This document shows positions 44,501 to 50,500 of a stretch of 64,000 nucleotides of DNA, in pieces (the first letter of the stretch is position 1; each line of letters opens with the position of its first letter). The position numbers and the translations under genes were made by a program. The DNA is from Symbiodinium natans (Eukaryota; Sar; Dinophyceae; Suessiales; Symbiodiniaceae), in assembly GCA_905221605.1 (NCBI GenBank), contig CAJNDS010002390.1, positions 707,113 through 771,112 of the forward strand, written 5' to 3'. The notes beneath the pieces are model-generated. The model did no database searches and had not been told where the DNA came from. It worked only from the letters and a program-made list of their open reading frames with translations.

Positions 44501-46844
44501 GGGGGTAGTAGGGGAACCCATGATACCTAGGCCCCAAAGCTGCACTTTCGGAGTACCCTAGTCACAAGGCTCCGTCTGATAGTAAAAGGCCCCCCCCCCT
44601 CCCCCCCAATGGCGACCGTCATGTAGGAAACCCCCCAAAACCCTAAACCCTAAACCCTAAACCCTAAACCCTAAACCCGAAACCCTAAACCCTAAACCCT
44701 AAACCCTAAACCCTAAACCCTAAACCCTAAACCCTAAACCCTAAACCCTAAGACAGGACACTGGCAGGATGGTAGCACTCGGTTACCTACCTCCCTTGAG
44801 CAGTTGTTTCGTTCATATGACAATATGAAAGTAGGGTTTATACTTCTTGTACCCCAAAAAAGACACCAAGCATATACACTCACCAATATTAAAAGGAACC
44901 TTATATACACTCACCAAAAACAGTAGTATAACCCCTACTTCATATACTTCCAGTGTCAGAAGAGTTCTGTTACTAGCACCCTTAAGAACTTAATGCTTAG
45001 GGCCCCGGACATACAGGGTAAGTCCAAAGGGTGCTTTAGCACGATTGTTTTTGTTTTTCATGGCCCTGCTAAGAGGAGTGTGGCGGACTCCCTCCCTTAA
45101 GGACATTGCGACGGCTCTTCGTTCCAAGCCCCTCCTAGCTCACTCGTAAACCTTACGGTGACGATTTTTAATGAGTGGAGGGCGGCCAACCTGCCACGGC
45201 AAGGGGGGTAGCATAAAAGACCAGTTCAAATCCGCGTGTTTTCAATCTCCACCCCTCCACCCCTCCACCCCCTCCGCCCACTCCACCCCTCCACCCCTCC
45301 ACCCCTCCACCCCTCCACCCCCCTCCACCCCTCCACCCCCCCACCCCTCCACCCCTCTCCACCCTCTCCACCCCTCTCCACCCCTCTCCACCCCTCCGCT
45401 CCGACACCCCTCCACCTCCACCCCTCCGCCCCTCCACCCCTCCGCCCCTCCCCTCCCCCCCACCCCTCCACCCCTCCTACACCCCAGAGGTGGGGAGGTG
45501 GAGGGGGGTGGAGGGGTGGGGAGGTGGAGGGGTGGAGGGGTGGGGAGGGTGTTCGGATGTTTAAAATGCTGGGCGGCCTGACGCCGCGCTCTATGGAGGT
45601 AGTATGAAATACCTGTTTTTTTTTTATGTCCGGGTGTTTAAAAACCGGCACCGTAAATTGGGATGTTGCCCCTTATACTAGCAGTCCTTAATCGGGAGTA
45701 CAGTACCCCCTCATTATAACCCCGAATCAGGACAGTTAGTATACAGCAAGCTCCACAAAGTTGGAACATCCATACCCCAAAAGGTATCCTAAAGAGTATC
45801 CCAGCTCTAATCATCCTTAAAGCCATGCTCCAACTTTCTGGAGTTTACTATAAGGGGGAACATCCCAAACCTTTTACGCCAGTACCCTAAACCCTAAACC
45901 CTAAACCCTAAACCCTAAACCCTAAACCCTAAACCCTAAACCCTAAACCCTAAACCCTAAACCCTAAACCCTAAACCCATATGCCTTAATTTCGTAAAAC
46001 CTTCGACAAAGTGTCCGAGGAAAGCTGGAGGCCTCGCAGCCGCCGCCCGAGTCGGCGTAGCTCCCGATGTGCGGAGGCAGTCCCAAAGGGTTTAGGGTTT
46101 AGGGAAAAGGGTTTAGGGTTTAGGGTTTAGGGTTAGGGTTTAGGGTTTAGGGTTTAGGGTTTAGGGTTTAGGGTTTAGGGTTTAGGGTTTAGGGTTTAGG
46201 GTTTAGGGTTTAGGGTCCATACACTCCAAACCCTTGGGCTTGAGGGCTTGAAAGTATAGGGTGCTCCTGCATTGAATGGCCTCAAACCAGAACTGTCAGG
46301 GAGCTTCAAATAAACCCCTAGCCCTAAGGGTCCATTTACCTAGAGTAGAAGCCACAAAGTTGGAAACTCAATAGCCTCAATCCCTAAAAATCCCAGCATC
46401 CCAGCACTAGCACACCCTGACTGCATACATTCTACCCCCCCCCCCAGAAACCCTTATAAGGAATGCTTAGGGGTTTAGGGTTTAGGGTTTAGGGTTTAGG
46501 GTTTAGGGTTTGCATATAAACACCACAAACCCATTAAACACTTCACCCAATCGGCTGAGGATCGCAGGTGATGGTCCATGTACCTGTTATAGTATATACT
46601 TGGGCCCTACAGAAGTTCTCAAATAGTAGCTTTAGGGACCAAGTATGTAATTACTACAGTAGCGCCGTCCGTTGAAGTGTACCGATTTCAGGGTCGAGGG
46701 GTTAGGCTTTAAGCTTTAAGGGTTTTGGGTTTAGGGTTGCTGTCTTAGCTGCTATAAACTTTAAGCCCAGCACCCCTGAGCCTTGTCCAGGAATTCGTGC
46801 GATTCCGGCTGCGTTGGGGCCGCCCGGACGACCCGGACGCGTAA
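25686..46844 (+). CDS. CRNKL1: Crooked-neck-like HAT-repeat splicing factor (CRNKL1/Clf1/Syf3), at least 20 micro-exons
   Basis: Twenty exons of 24-66 nt, in order on the + strand, splice into a protein collinear with the C-terminal half of CRNKL1/Clf1, a scaffold of HAT (half-a-TPR) repeats in the spliceosome's Prp19-associated (NTC) complex. Landmarks: ALLKMVPHKQFSFAKAR, VWKLYAEFEAR, DLEMRLGNIDRCRNL, PHNPKAWTVFVDLE, ERLDMPELVWKRYIDLE, HHVRVYIAYSDFE, RNEERAMLLEHL, KKQPERVKKR, EYMDYNFPED, TQNLKILEMARMWKK. The introns are GT-AG (about 7), GC-AG (about 9) and GA-AG (4), and most acceptors are AG|G. Joined exons often match the length of the human protein to the residue. The N-terminal HAT repeats (roughly the first 430 residues) were not found upstream. 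The gene is therefore a truncated paralogue, part of a longer transcript, or has N-terminal exons too divergent to see. No frameshift or stop was found in the joined frame. Confidence 0.85.
25990..26073. mobile_element. MITE-like element, family C
   Basis: TAATGTAGTTCCTTCTTGGG ... AAATACTACCCG ... GGTACTACATAAGAG. Confidence 0.7.
26572..26666. mobile_element. MITE-like element, family E2
   Basis: GCCCTTGCTCATCTTTTTTT ... AAAAAAAGGGCC ... CTAGGTTACTCTTGGGTC. Confidence 0.55.
26820..26922. mobile_element. MITE-like element, family J
   Basis: TATATGAAGTAGGGTTTATA ... AATATAAACCCTACTTCATA: an almost perfect terminal inverted repeat of over 18 bp, about 100 bp long. Confidence 0.85.
27108..27198. 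repeat. CCCTGAA/CCCTAAA array (C strand)
   Basis: Blocks of three to six CCCTGAA units alternate with CCCTAAA; it ends about 30 bp before exon 2. Confidence 0.9.
27228..27278 (+). CDS. CRNKL1: CRNKL1-like exon 2
   Basis: Acceptor actggag|G; encodes ALLKMVPHKQFSFAKAR (family ASLELIPHKKFTFAK); GT donor (GCGCGT|GTGGGC). Joined length equals the human protein here. Starting at 27207 would add seven residues. Confidence 0.85.
27318..27385. repeat. TTTAGGG array (G strand)
   Basis: Nine to ten perfect units, 40 bp after the donor of exon 2. Confidence 0.95.
27386..27486. mobile_element. MITE-like element, family D
   Basis: GTCCATGTACCCGCACAGCA ... TGGGAACCCCATGAAGGCCC ... GCAAGTACATGGACCCTT; terminal repeats inverted. 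It begins at the array edge. Confidence 0.75.
27782..27800. repeat. C homopolymer
   Basis: A run of about 18 C. Confidence 0.9.
28515..28580. repeat. CCCTAAA array (C strand)
   Basis: Nine perfect units ending 5 bp before the acceptor of exon 3. Confidence 0.95.
28586..28617 (+). CDS. CRNKL1: CRNKL1-like exon 3
   Basis: 32 nt; acceptor gcgag|G; encodes VWKLYAEFEA plus AG; GT donor (GCGAG|GTCCCC), phase 2. HAT motif W-x-x-Y-A-x-F-E. Confidence 0.9.
28667..28712. repeat. TTTAGGG array (G strand)
   Basis: Six to seven units, 50 bp after the exon 3 donor. Confidence 0.95.
28730..28838. mobile_element. MITE-like element, family G
   Basis: GGTTCTTAGGGAATGAGGGA ... CATTCCCTACGAAGAACC; terminal inverted repeat GGTTCTTxGGGAATG. 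Confidence 0.75.
29170..29230 (+). CDS. CRNKL1: CRNKL1-like exon 4
   Basis: Acceptor ggtgag|G; encodes (R)QLELDRARRIFGRAIAECQK, aligned to RQKNLPLARRALGTSIGKCP; GT donor (AAG|GTGACT). The earlier AG at 29163-29164 would give an in-frame TGA. Confidence 0.9.
29440..29532. repeat. AT-rich microsatellite, (TA)n
   Basis: TATGTATA, TTTATTTA and a (TA) run of over 15 units. Confidence 0.9.
29760..29783 (+). CDS. CRNKL1: CRNKL1-like exon 5, 24-nt micro-exon
   Basis: Acceptor gtgccag|G; encodes ERIFLDYA (family NKLFKVYI); GA donor (TACGCG|GAGCCT). Phase 0 on both sides. The exact spacing with exon 6 supports the GA donor. Confidence 0.75.
30076..30157. mobile_element. MITE-like element, family B
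   Basis: GGGATGTGCCCTTAG ... AGGACTGTGAGCATAAGGGG ... GAACATCCCC. Confidence 0.6.
30198..30262. repeat. TTTAGGG array (G strand)
   Basis: Nine perfect units in the middle of intron 5. Confidence 0.95.
30430..30502. repeat. CCCTAAA/CCCTAAG array (C strand)
   Basis: About ten units ending 47 bp before exon 6. Confidence 0.9.
30549..30597 (+). CDS. CRNKL1: CRNKL1-like exon 6
   Basis: Acceptor gcccag|G; encodes DLEMRLGNIDRCRNLAG (family ELELQLREFDRCRKLY); donor GTTTGGGG, so the intron opens with a telomere-like unit. Phase 1, matching the two-base start of exon 7. Confidence 0.9.
30598..30700. repeat. TTTAGGG array with GGTCAGG variants (G strand)
   Basis: Starts exactly at the donor of exon 6; six heptamers then GGGGTCA units. 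Confidence 0.95.
31318..31348. repeat. CCCTAAA array (C strand)
   Basis: Four units ending about 9 bp before exon 7; it is the partner of the G array at the other end of the same intron. Confidence 0.95.
31357..31393 (+). CDS. CRNKL1: CRNKL1-like exon 7
   Basis: Acceptor gctgag|GC; encodes TIYGKFLEAR (family LYEKFLEFG); GA donor (CTCGG|GACGCA) inferred because it gives the exact human spacing to exon 8. Confidence 0.75.
31733..31835. mobile_element. MITE-like element, family I
   Basis: TTTTTTTAGGTTACCTAAGA ... AGAACCTACGGAGTCTCTTT; relative of 14505. Confidence 0.5.
32438..32479 (+). CDS. CRNKL1: CRNKL1-like exon 8
   Basis: Acceptor gttcag|C; encodes PHNPKAWTVFVDLE (family PENCTSWIKFAELE, identical length); GA donor (GAG|GACCAC). 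The earlier AG at 32429-32430 would add two residues. Confidence 0.8.
32980..33102. repeat. CCCCAAA then CCCTAAA array (C strand)
   Basis: About 17 units ending 20 bp before exon 9. Confidence 0.95.
33123..33152 (+). CDS. CRNKL1: CRNKL1-like exon 9, 30-nt micro-exon
   Basis: Acceptor gccacag|G; encodes DSVGEVERAR (family TILGDIDRAR, same length); GC donor (CGT|GCCGCT). Confidence 0.8.
33788..33814 (+). CDS. CRNKL1: CRNKL1-like exon 10, 27-nt micro-exon
   Basis: Acceptor tagacag|G; encodes ALCNLAITQ (family AIYELAISQ); GC donor (CAG|GCCGGTTTAGGG), with the TTTAGGG array four bases into the intron. Confidence 0.85.
33819..33905. repeat. TTTAGGG/CTTAGGG array (G strand)
   Basis: Starts at the donor of exon 10; mixed TTTAGGG, CTTAGGG and TTTGGGG. 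Confidence 0.9.
34509..34672. mobile_element. MITE-like family C interrupted by a CCCTAAA array
   Basis: Element ends (GGGCTTTGCCCAAAGGCTCC ... GAGCTACATTAGAGCCTTCA) are intact. Between TACTAGAATCC and CCCCTATAACTAAACC lies an array of about eight CCCTAAA units that other copies lack. Confidence 0.8.
34735..34855. repeat. CCCTAAA array (C strand)
   Basis: About 17 units ending 10 bp before exon 11; pairs with the G array at 33819 across the same intron. Confidence 0.95.
34865..34915 (+). CDS. CRNKL1: CRNKL1-like exon 11
   Basis: Acceptor gttcag|G; encodes ERLDMPELVWKRYIDLE (family PRLDMPEVLWKSYIDFE), the strongest single match; GC donor (GAG|GCGCGC). Confidence 0.95.
34945..34970. repeat. 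Short TTTAGGG array (G strand)
   Basis: Three to four units, 30 bp after the donor of exon 11. Confidence 0.9.
35087..35234. mobile_element. MITE-like element, family K
   Basis: GGGTTCCCCTACTGCCCCCC ... GGGGGGTAGTAAGGGAACCC, a long inverted repeat with an inner AATTAAAGCTATTTAAGG / TTAACTAAGGCTATT part. Related copy at 44378. Confidence 0.8.
35808..35945. repeat. CCCTAAA array with CCCTCAA and CCTTAAA units (C strand)
   Basis: About 19 units ending 18 bp before exon 12. CCCTAAGCCTTAAA occurs twice as a higher-order unit. Confidence 0.95.
35964..35996 (+). CDS. CRNKL1: CRNKL1-like exon 12, 33-nt micro-exon
   Basis: Acceptor gccgag|G; encodes VSQNETDNARK (family IEQEETERTRN, exactly the same length); GC donor (AAG|GCCGAC). 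Confidence 0.8.
36332..36402. repeat. TTTAGGG array (G strand)
   Basis: About ten units, here nearer the 3' end of intron 12, against the trend. Confidence 0.95.
36461..36572. repeat. (CT)n, (CTTT)n and (TA)n microsatellites
   Basis: Pyrimidine tract 36461-36535 followed by (TA)n, directly before exon 13; it may serve as its polypyrimidine tract. Confidence 0.9.
36593..36658 (+). CDS. CRNKL1: CRNKL1-like exon 13
   Basis: Acceptor atgcag|G; encodes VWQQLVSKSHHVRV then YIAYSDFE (family [22 protein letters not shown], same length); GC donor (GAG|GCCACC). Confidence 0.95.
36755..36843. repeat. TTTAGGG array (G strand)
   Basis: Twelve units, about 100 bp into intron 13. Confidence 0.95.
37066..37152. 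mobile_element. MITE-like element, family H
   Basis: AAAATAGGGGACCCTAATAT ... AAGGTACCCCTAATTTCGGA. Confidence 0.5.
37515..37559 (+). CDS. CRNKL1: CRNKL1-like exon 14
   Basis: Acceptor ttgcag|G; encodes AVTCQSMPKAREALE (family ..SLTKCRQIYEE); GC donor (GAG|GCAGGT), or GT at 37564 out of phase with exon 15. TTTCTTTGCAG is a good pyrimidine tract. Confidence 0.75.
37592..37668. repeat. TTTAGGG array flanked by near-direct repeats
   Basis: GCCACTTCAAGGCGGGCTTT (37570) before and GCCACTTAAGGCGGGTTTTC (37669) after the array; a third copy starts at 37702. Confidence 0.9.
37950..38310 (+). CDS. Hypothetical open frame inside CRNKL1-like intron 14
   Basis: About 120 codons, including YRSLDRYTGNEIRLEHLYYN and VPRGRDVIGVTAVLVLPR. 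No array inside. Possibly a remnant of an inserted element; family not recognised. Confidence 0.3.
38661..38713 (+). CDS. CRNKL1: CRNKL1-like exon 15
   Basis: Acceptor cccaag|A (or ggaag|G at 38670); encodes KRKVESRNEERAMLLEH plus CT (family EEKEERLMLLES); GC donor (CT|GCCGGT), phase 2, fitting exon 16's one-base start. Confidence 0.8.
39168..39238. mobile_element. MITE-like fragment, family D
   Basis: AGAGTCCATGTACCTAACAA ... GGGCCCTGAAGCTACTATAG; the 3' end is lost into CCCTAAA. Confidence 0.6.
39761..39797 (+). CDS. CRNKL1: CRNKL1-like exon 16
   Basis: Acceptor agtcag|G; encodes (L)LKLEKEHGDDDS (family WRSFEEEFGTASD, same length); GT donor (TCG|GTGAAG). Confidence 0.75.
39892..39942. repeat. 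TTTAGGG array (G strand)
   Basis: Seven units, about 95 bp after the exon 16 donor. Confidence 0.95.
40052..40136. repeat. CCCTAAA array (C strand)
   Basis: Twelve perfect units. Confidence 0.95.
40260..40370. repeat. TTTAGGG then TTCAGGG array (G strand)
   Basis: Nine TTTAGGG followed by four GGGTTCA units and back. Confidence 0.95.
40600..41600. other. Long array-free stretch of intron 16, nothing certain
   Basis: Contains a family-H-like piece at about 40725-40810 and short open frames on both strands without motifs. Confidence 0.4.
41620..41750. mobile_element. MITE-like family E interrupted by a TTTAGGG array
   Basis: GGTAGCCCAGGGTACCCCTT ... ACAAGATGGATACTGGG are the family ends; GGGTTTAGGGTTTAGGG stands where other copies have GGGTACCCTTATT. 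Confidence 0.7.
41781..41824 (+). CDS. CRNKL1: CRNKL1-like exon 17
   Basis: Acceptor gacccag|C; encodes RQAAEKKQPERVKK plus AG (family ..DKLMPEKVKKR); GA donor (AAGAG|GACCTT), phase 2. Confidence 0.8.
41988..42012. repeat. C homopolymer
   Basis: More than 20 C in a row. Confidence 0.9.
42062..42140. repeat. CCCTAAA array with a 23-bp direct repeat at its ends
   Basis: CCCCAGGCCCTAAACCCTAA at 42062 and again at 42118. Confidence 0.8.
42151..42246. mobile_element. MITE-like element, family C
   Basis: CTGAAGGCTCTAATGTAGTT ... AGTATACTACCC ... GGTACTACACAGGAGCC. Confidence 0.75.
42400..42485. mobile_element. MITE-like element, family H
   Basis: CCCCAAAATCGTAAGATCCA ... TGTGTTCGGAAAGCTCC; degenerate. 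Confidence 0.4.
42535..42574 (+). CDS. CRNKL1: CRNKL1-like exon 18
   Basis: Acceptor ggccag|G; encodes KAIQGEDGQEAFE (family RKVQTDDGSDAGWE); GC donor (GAG|GCCTTC). Its one-base start completes the Arg codon from exon 17. Confidence 0.8.
42651..42749. mobile_element. MITE-like element, family A
   Basis: GAGGTTCTAAGTAGGGTTAG ... TGTCCATGAACCTCCAAGTA; 5' end degenerate. Confidence 0.5.
42831..42956. mobile_element. MITE-like element, family A
   Basis: TTCTGGAGGTTCAAAGGTGC ... GTACCCTTGAACCTCCAAGT, good inverted ends. Confidence 0.7.
43018..43062. repeat. TTTAGGG array (G strand)
   Basis: Six units in intron 18. Confidence 0.9.
43222..43345. mobile_element. MITE-like element, family F (reverse)
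   Basis: GTCGGAATAATTACAAATAT ... TTATGGTCCC ... CTATTCTAATGATTAAG, with a C/A homopolymer inside. Confidence 0.65.
43556..43588 (+). CDS. CRNKL1: CRNKL1-like exon 19, 33-nt micro-exon
   Basis: Acceptor tttttcag|G; encodes EYMDYNFPEDC (family EYFDYIFPEDA); GT donor (TGC|GTGAAT). Read-through would meet TAG at 43595. Confidence 0.9.
43865..43885. repeat. (TA)n microsatellite
   Basis: About nine TA units. Confidence 0.85.
43995..44048. repeat. TTTAGGG array (G strand)
   Basis: Seven perfect units. Confidence 0.95.
44227..44286 (+). CDS. CRNKL1: CRNKL1-like exon 20
   Basis: Acceptor ctcagag|A; encodes TQNLKILEMARMWKKRSLTK (family QPNLKLLAMAKLWKKQQQ); GT donor (AAG|GTTCAT), phase 0. Confidence 0.9.
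44378..44522. mobile_element. MITE-like element, family K
   Basis: GGGTTCCCATACCAACCCCC ... GGGTAGTAGGGGAACCCATG, with a poly-G run of about 20 in the right arm. Confidence 0.7.
44638..44752. repeat. CCCTAAA array (C strand)
   Basis: Sixteen units with one CCCGAAA. Confidence 0.95.
44815..44950. mobile_element. MITE-like element, family J
   Basis: ATATGACAATATGAAAGTAG ... CCCCTACTTCATATACTT; carries the shared inner GTACCCCAAAAAAGACACC. Confidence 0.7.
45246..45550. repeat. Inverted CCCCTCCA satellite
   Basis: About 230 bp of CCCCTCCAC units followed by about 60 bp of the complementary GTGGAGGGG units, turning at about 45480-45492 (ACCCCAGAGGTGGGGAGG). Long Pro- and Gly-rich frames here are artefacts. 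Confidence 0.95.
45658..45869. mobile_element. MITE-like element, family B, enlarged
   Basis: TTGGGATGTTGCCCCTTATA ... CTATAAGGGGGAACATCCCA, about 210 bp instead of 100, with an internal GTTGGAACATCC suggesting a nested or duplicated end. Confidence 0.7.
45884..45978. repeat. CCCTAAA array (C strand)
   Basis: Thirteen perfect units, about 40 bp before the exon at 46020. Confidence 0.95.
46020..46076 (+). CDS. CRNKL1: Probable CRNKL1-like penultimate exon
   Basis: Acceptor gtccgag|G; encodes ESWRPRSRRPSRRSSRCAE, Ser/Arg-rich; GC donor (GAG|GCAGTC), phase 0 on both sides. No family counterpart, since the C-terminal tails of this family vary. Confidence 0.45.
46087..46215. repeat. TTTAGGG array (G strand)
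   Basis: Seventeen units with one short unit, starting 11 bp after the exon. Confidence 0.95.
46572..46662. mobile_element. MITE-like element, family D
   Basis: GGTCCATGTACCTGTTATAG ... TAGCTTTAGGGACCAAGTAT. Confidence 0.6.
46791..46844 (+). CDS. CRNKL1: Probable last exon of the CRNKL1-like gene, with stop
   Basis: Acceptor ttgtccag|G; encodes EFVRFRLRWGRPDDPDA then TAA (46842-46844). In phase with 46020-46076. Acidic end recalls the DPDK/DEPES tail of relatives, but the match is not decisive. Confidence 0.5.
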   Translation, partial: EFVRFRLRWGRPDDPDA

Positions 46845-47508
46845 AGCCGAGGAAAACAGCTGTCCTGAACGCCGAATCCCCAACTTAGGCCCTAAAGCCC
46901 CGAAGCCCTTCCGCAAACCCCAAAGCCCTGAGAAACCCTAAAGCCCTGAAAGCCCTGATATCCTTACACCCTCAGTCGCCGTCAAAGCCCTGAACCCTGA
47001 AGCCCCTGAAGCCCGAAGCTCAAATCCCTACAGGGGGCGAGCGCCTGACAAGCGCGTAGGGTTTAGCATTCCACCCTAAACTCAGTGGTGGCCCTAGACC
47101 TTTCGCAGCTTGTCTTGCCCAGTTCCAGAGGCAGACGTCCGTGCACAATCGACCTGCGTGTGTTGCTGGCACTGCTGTTTCTGGCTCCATTTAGCCGCGA
47201 AACATTGAGGCGCAAAGCTAAGCTTAAAGGAGCTTTTCAGATTGGAGAGGGCTTAGGGGTTCAGGGTTTGATTGGGGTTTACGGTTTCGGGTCTAGGGTT
47301 TAGGGCGTCTAGAGTCTTCGGAAGCCCCTGTGACTTGTTGGCGGCTCCCCCACGTTCTCCTCACTTTTTGGGGAGAGAAACTGAGGCCAAGGTAAAACCC
47401 CAACACCCAAAACGCAAGACCGCAGGGGCCCTAAACCCTAAACCCTAAACCCTTAACCCTAAGCCCTGAAAACCCTATAAACCCTAAGTTTCTCTCCCCA
47501 CGTATCAG

Positions 47509-47575
47509 CAATGTGCTTCGCGGCATGCCCATGCAGAACTTCTGCCTTTGGCCCCTTGAATCGAGATTGCCTTTT
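47509..47575 (+). CDS. Candidate exon of third gene
   Basis: Pyrimidine-rich tctctccccacgtatcag|C; frame NVLRGMPMQNFCLWPLESRL. 3' limit unknown. Confidence 0.4.
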
Positions 47576-50500
47576 GTTTTTGCGTGGGGGGGGGGGGGGG
47601 GGGAGGAAGAGTTTTTTTTTGCTTTGTTGGGGGGAGGGGGCGTGGGGTGGTTAGGTTTAGGGTTTCGGGTTTCGGGTTTAGGGTTTAGGGTTTAGGGTTT
47701 AGGGCTTAGGATCAGCTCTCCCAAATAGAGCACCCAGTCCTGGGGCCCCCAGCTCTTGACTGAGTCGCAAGCTCGATGGGGGGCTTCGCACTCACTCATA
47801 GCTTGGGATGTTCCCCCTTATACGAACAGCTCCCTAATGGGGCTTCTAGTACCCCCTTACTATATCCCTATTACGGACTGTTAGTATAAGGGGGAACATC
47901 ACGGAACATCCCAACTCATAACCCTCTCGGTGTCTGTCGGCCTCGGGCTGAGAAGCTTGCCTTAAACCTTGAGCTGGACGGGGGCTGAGATTCGCAGACC
48001 TCCTTGCCCCCCCGGGGCCCTTTGCAAGCTGCGAGCTTCGCAATAAAAGAGGTTTAGGCTTTGGGTTTCCGGGTTTTATCCGACGCCGAGAACTACTCTA
48101 CTGTAGTATTCTATACCATAAATATACGATACGATACTTTTCTGGCTATACTACCTCAAAGAGCACCATCATTCTAGAACATTCTAGATGACTGGTGCGT
48201 TGCGGGCTTCCCTGGCCCGATATGTCAACAAGAGCCGAAGGCCAAGCTCTCGTTTGTGTAAGTGTTTTCTGGAGGGGACCTTCGAGGGATTTTCCCAAGA
48301 CTACCACCAACCACATTCCCGAAACTCTTTTGGCTTCAGAAGCCGTCCAACAGGAGAGTACTCTTGAAGTATTCTGATGGAACATACTAGTAGTACTCTT
48401 GAAGTATTCTCATGGAAATGTACAACGAATCCATACTATTTGGGGGCTTTGCGCACCTACTCTGAAGGAAGGATTAACAAGAAAGTCACCGAGACATGCT
48501 TGGAGGTTCATGGGTAGCTATAACTAATTTTAATCAATTTTAATTACTTGTAAATTAGTTTTAATTAATGTTACCTAATTTGTCTTTAATTTTTTAATAA
48601 TTTTAATCAATTTTACATAACTGTAATTAACTGGGGTTATACGTGGGATTCCTGCAGCTACAAGAGGGCATCACCTTACTTAGGGGTGCTTCGAACCCTA
48701 CTTCTACCTAGAGGCTCCTATGTAGTACCTTTTTGGGGTAGTATACTAGAATCCCCCTATAGCTAACCCAAAAAAGGACTACGTTGGAGACTCCAGGTAG
48801 CTACCCCTGAACCTTCCAGTGAGGCTTCTCTTGCTGCTCCCGCGCCGCGGCACGCGCATCGCGGCCTCTGTTCTCAGCTCCAGCCAGCCCGACCCGCAGA
48901 TCTCTCTGTGAATCTCAGGGTTACTGGCAGGTTGCCTTGGAGGTTCAGGGCTTTGGGGGCTTTAAAAGGGTCAGGGTGTTGTGGTTTAGGGTTTTGGGTT
49001 TTGGGTGCAGGGCTTTAGGGTTTTGGGGGTTTAGGGTTTAGGGTTTTGGCCTTCGTAAGCCCTACTTAAGGAGCCATTAAAAAGGTACATACGCCAAGAA
49101 CTAATTAGCCACACTTCTCGTTTTGAAGGAACGGGTAGAGGTTACTCCAGGTAAACCCTAATGTCCTGGTCATCCTACTCGAGCCCTGAAACAACCAACC
49201 CCCTTCCCTCTAAACCCTAGACCCTCCACCCTCCAAACTTAACCCCCAAACCCTAAACCCTGAACCCTAACTCTAGACCCTCTGCCCTCCAAGCCCCTAG
49301 CATCCTAACCCTGAGCCCTAAACCCTAAACCCTAAACCCCCTACCCTCTAAGCCCCTAGCATCCTACCGCGACTAGGTTGGAGGCCTGCACCAACGATGG
49401 GTCGGAGAATATGGACTGCGAGTTCAAGGTCACACAGCCCAGGGGTTTCCCAAAGGGCTTCGGGTTTAGGGTTTAGAGTTTAGGGTTTAAGGGTTTAAGG
49501 GTTTATAAACCCTAAACCCTAGAGGGTTTAGGGTATAGGGTTTTAGGGTTTCCGGGGGTTGGGACCTAAGGTGTTCGATTAAGACCTAAGGTGTTCGAGT
49601 AAGGTTTGTTTTTAGTTTGGGGTTGCGGCCTTAGGTTAGTTTCAAGGTGTTGGATGTTTTCTCATCTGGGTTCCTCATGAGGCAGACTCGTTAAGAGGAT
49701 TTTTTCTTCTTGGTCCCGAACAAGAAGAGGATGTTTTTTTTCCAGGGTTAAATGTTTAGGGTTTGGGACTTTAGCCTTTCGGTTTGTTTGCAGATTTGGA
49801 GTTCAAAGCTTCAAGCTTCCGACAGGAGCTTTACGCCACCCCTAAACCTAAATTCTAAACCCTAAACCCTAAGCCCTAAGCCCTAAACCCTAAACCCTAA
49901 ACCGCAGCTTCAGTCTTGACAACCCTTGCGTCTCCCCAACGTCTTTGGTGAAGCTCATGCACGGAGGTTCCCCCGAGGCGCATATATTTTCTAGGCCATA
50001 ATGTGCCATTCTCGAGAGCTTAGGGTTTTGGGGGGGCCCTGAGGGTTTGGGGGCTTAGGGTTACTCGTCCGAAACCCTAAGCCCTAAGCCCTAAACCCTA
50101 TAAACCGTAAACCCTATAAACCCTAGACCCTTGGAAGCCCTCAAGCCCTCAAACCCTATGGGTTTGGGGGTTTGGGGGTTTGGGGTTTCGTGTTTAGGAG
50201 TTTGGGGTTTTTGGGTTTTGGGGTTTTGGGGTTGGGAGTCAGGCCCATGGAGTAGAAGGCGTGTCGGCTGAGCCCAGGTGATACCACAACCCCGAAACCC
50301 CCCTAAAGCCGAACTCCTGCGGGATCCAACTGTTCAGGGTTCAAGGTTCAGGGTTTAGGGTTTCGGTGCTTAGGGTTCAGGGTTTAGGATTTAGGGCTAG
50401 GGTTTAGGGTTTAGGGTTTAGGGTTTAGGGTTTAGGGCTTGAAGGGCGTTCAGTGCTACCGGGCCCCGAAATCCTGTGCAGGTGGTCCTCACGGTCACCT

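Noticed and set aside
45168..45651. Pro/His/Ser-rich and Gly/Trp-rich ORFs
   Set aside because: Translation of the CCCCTCCA satellite; overlapping frames on both strands.
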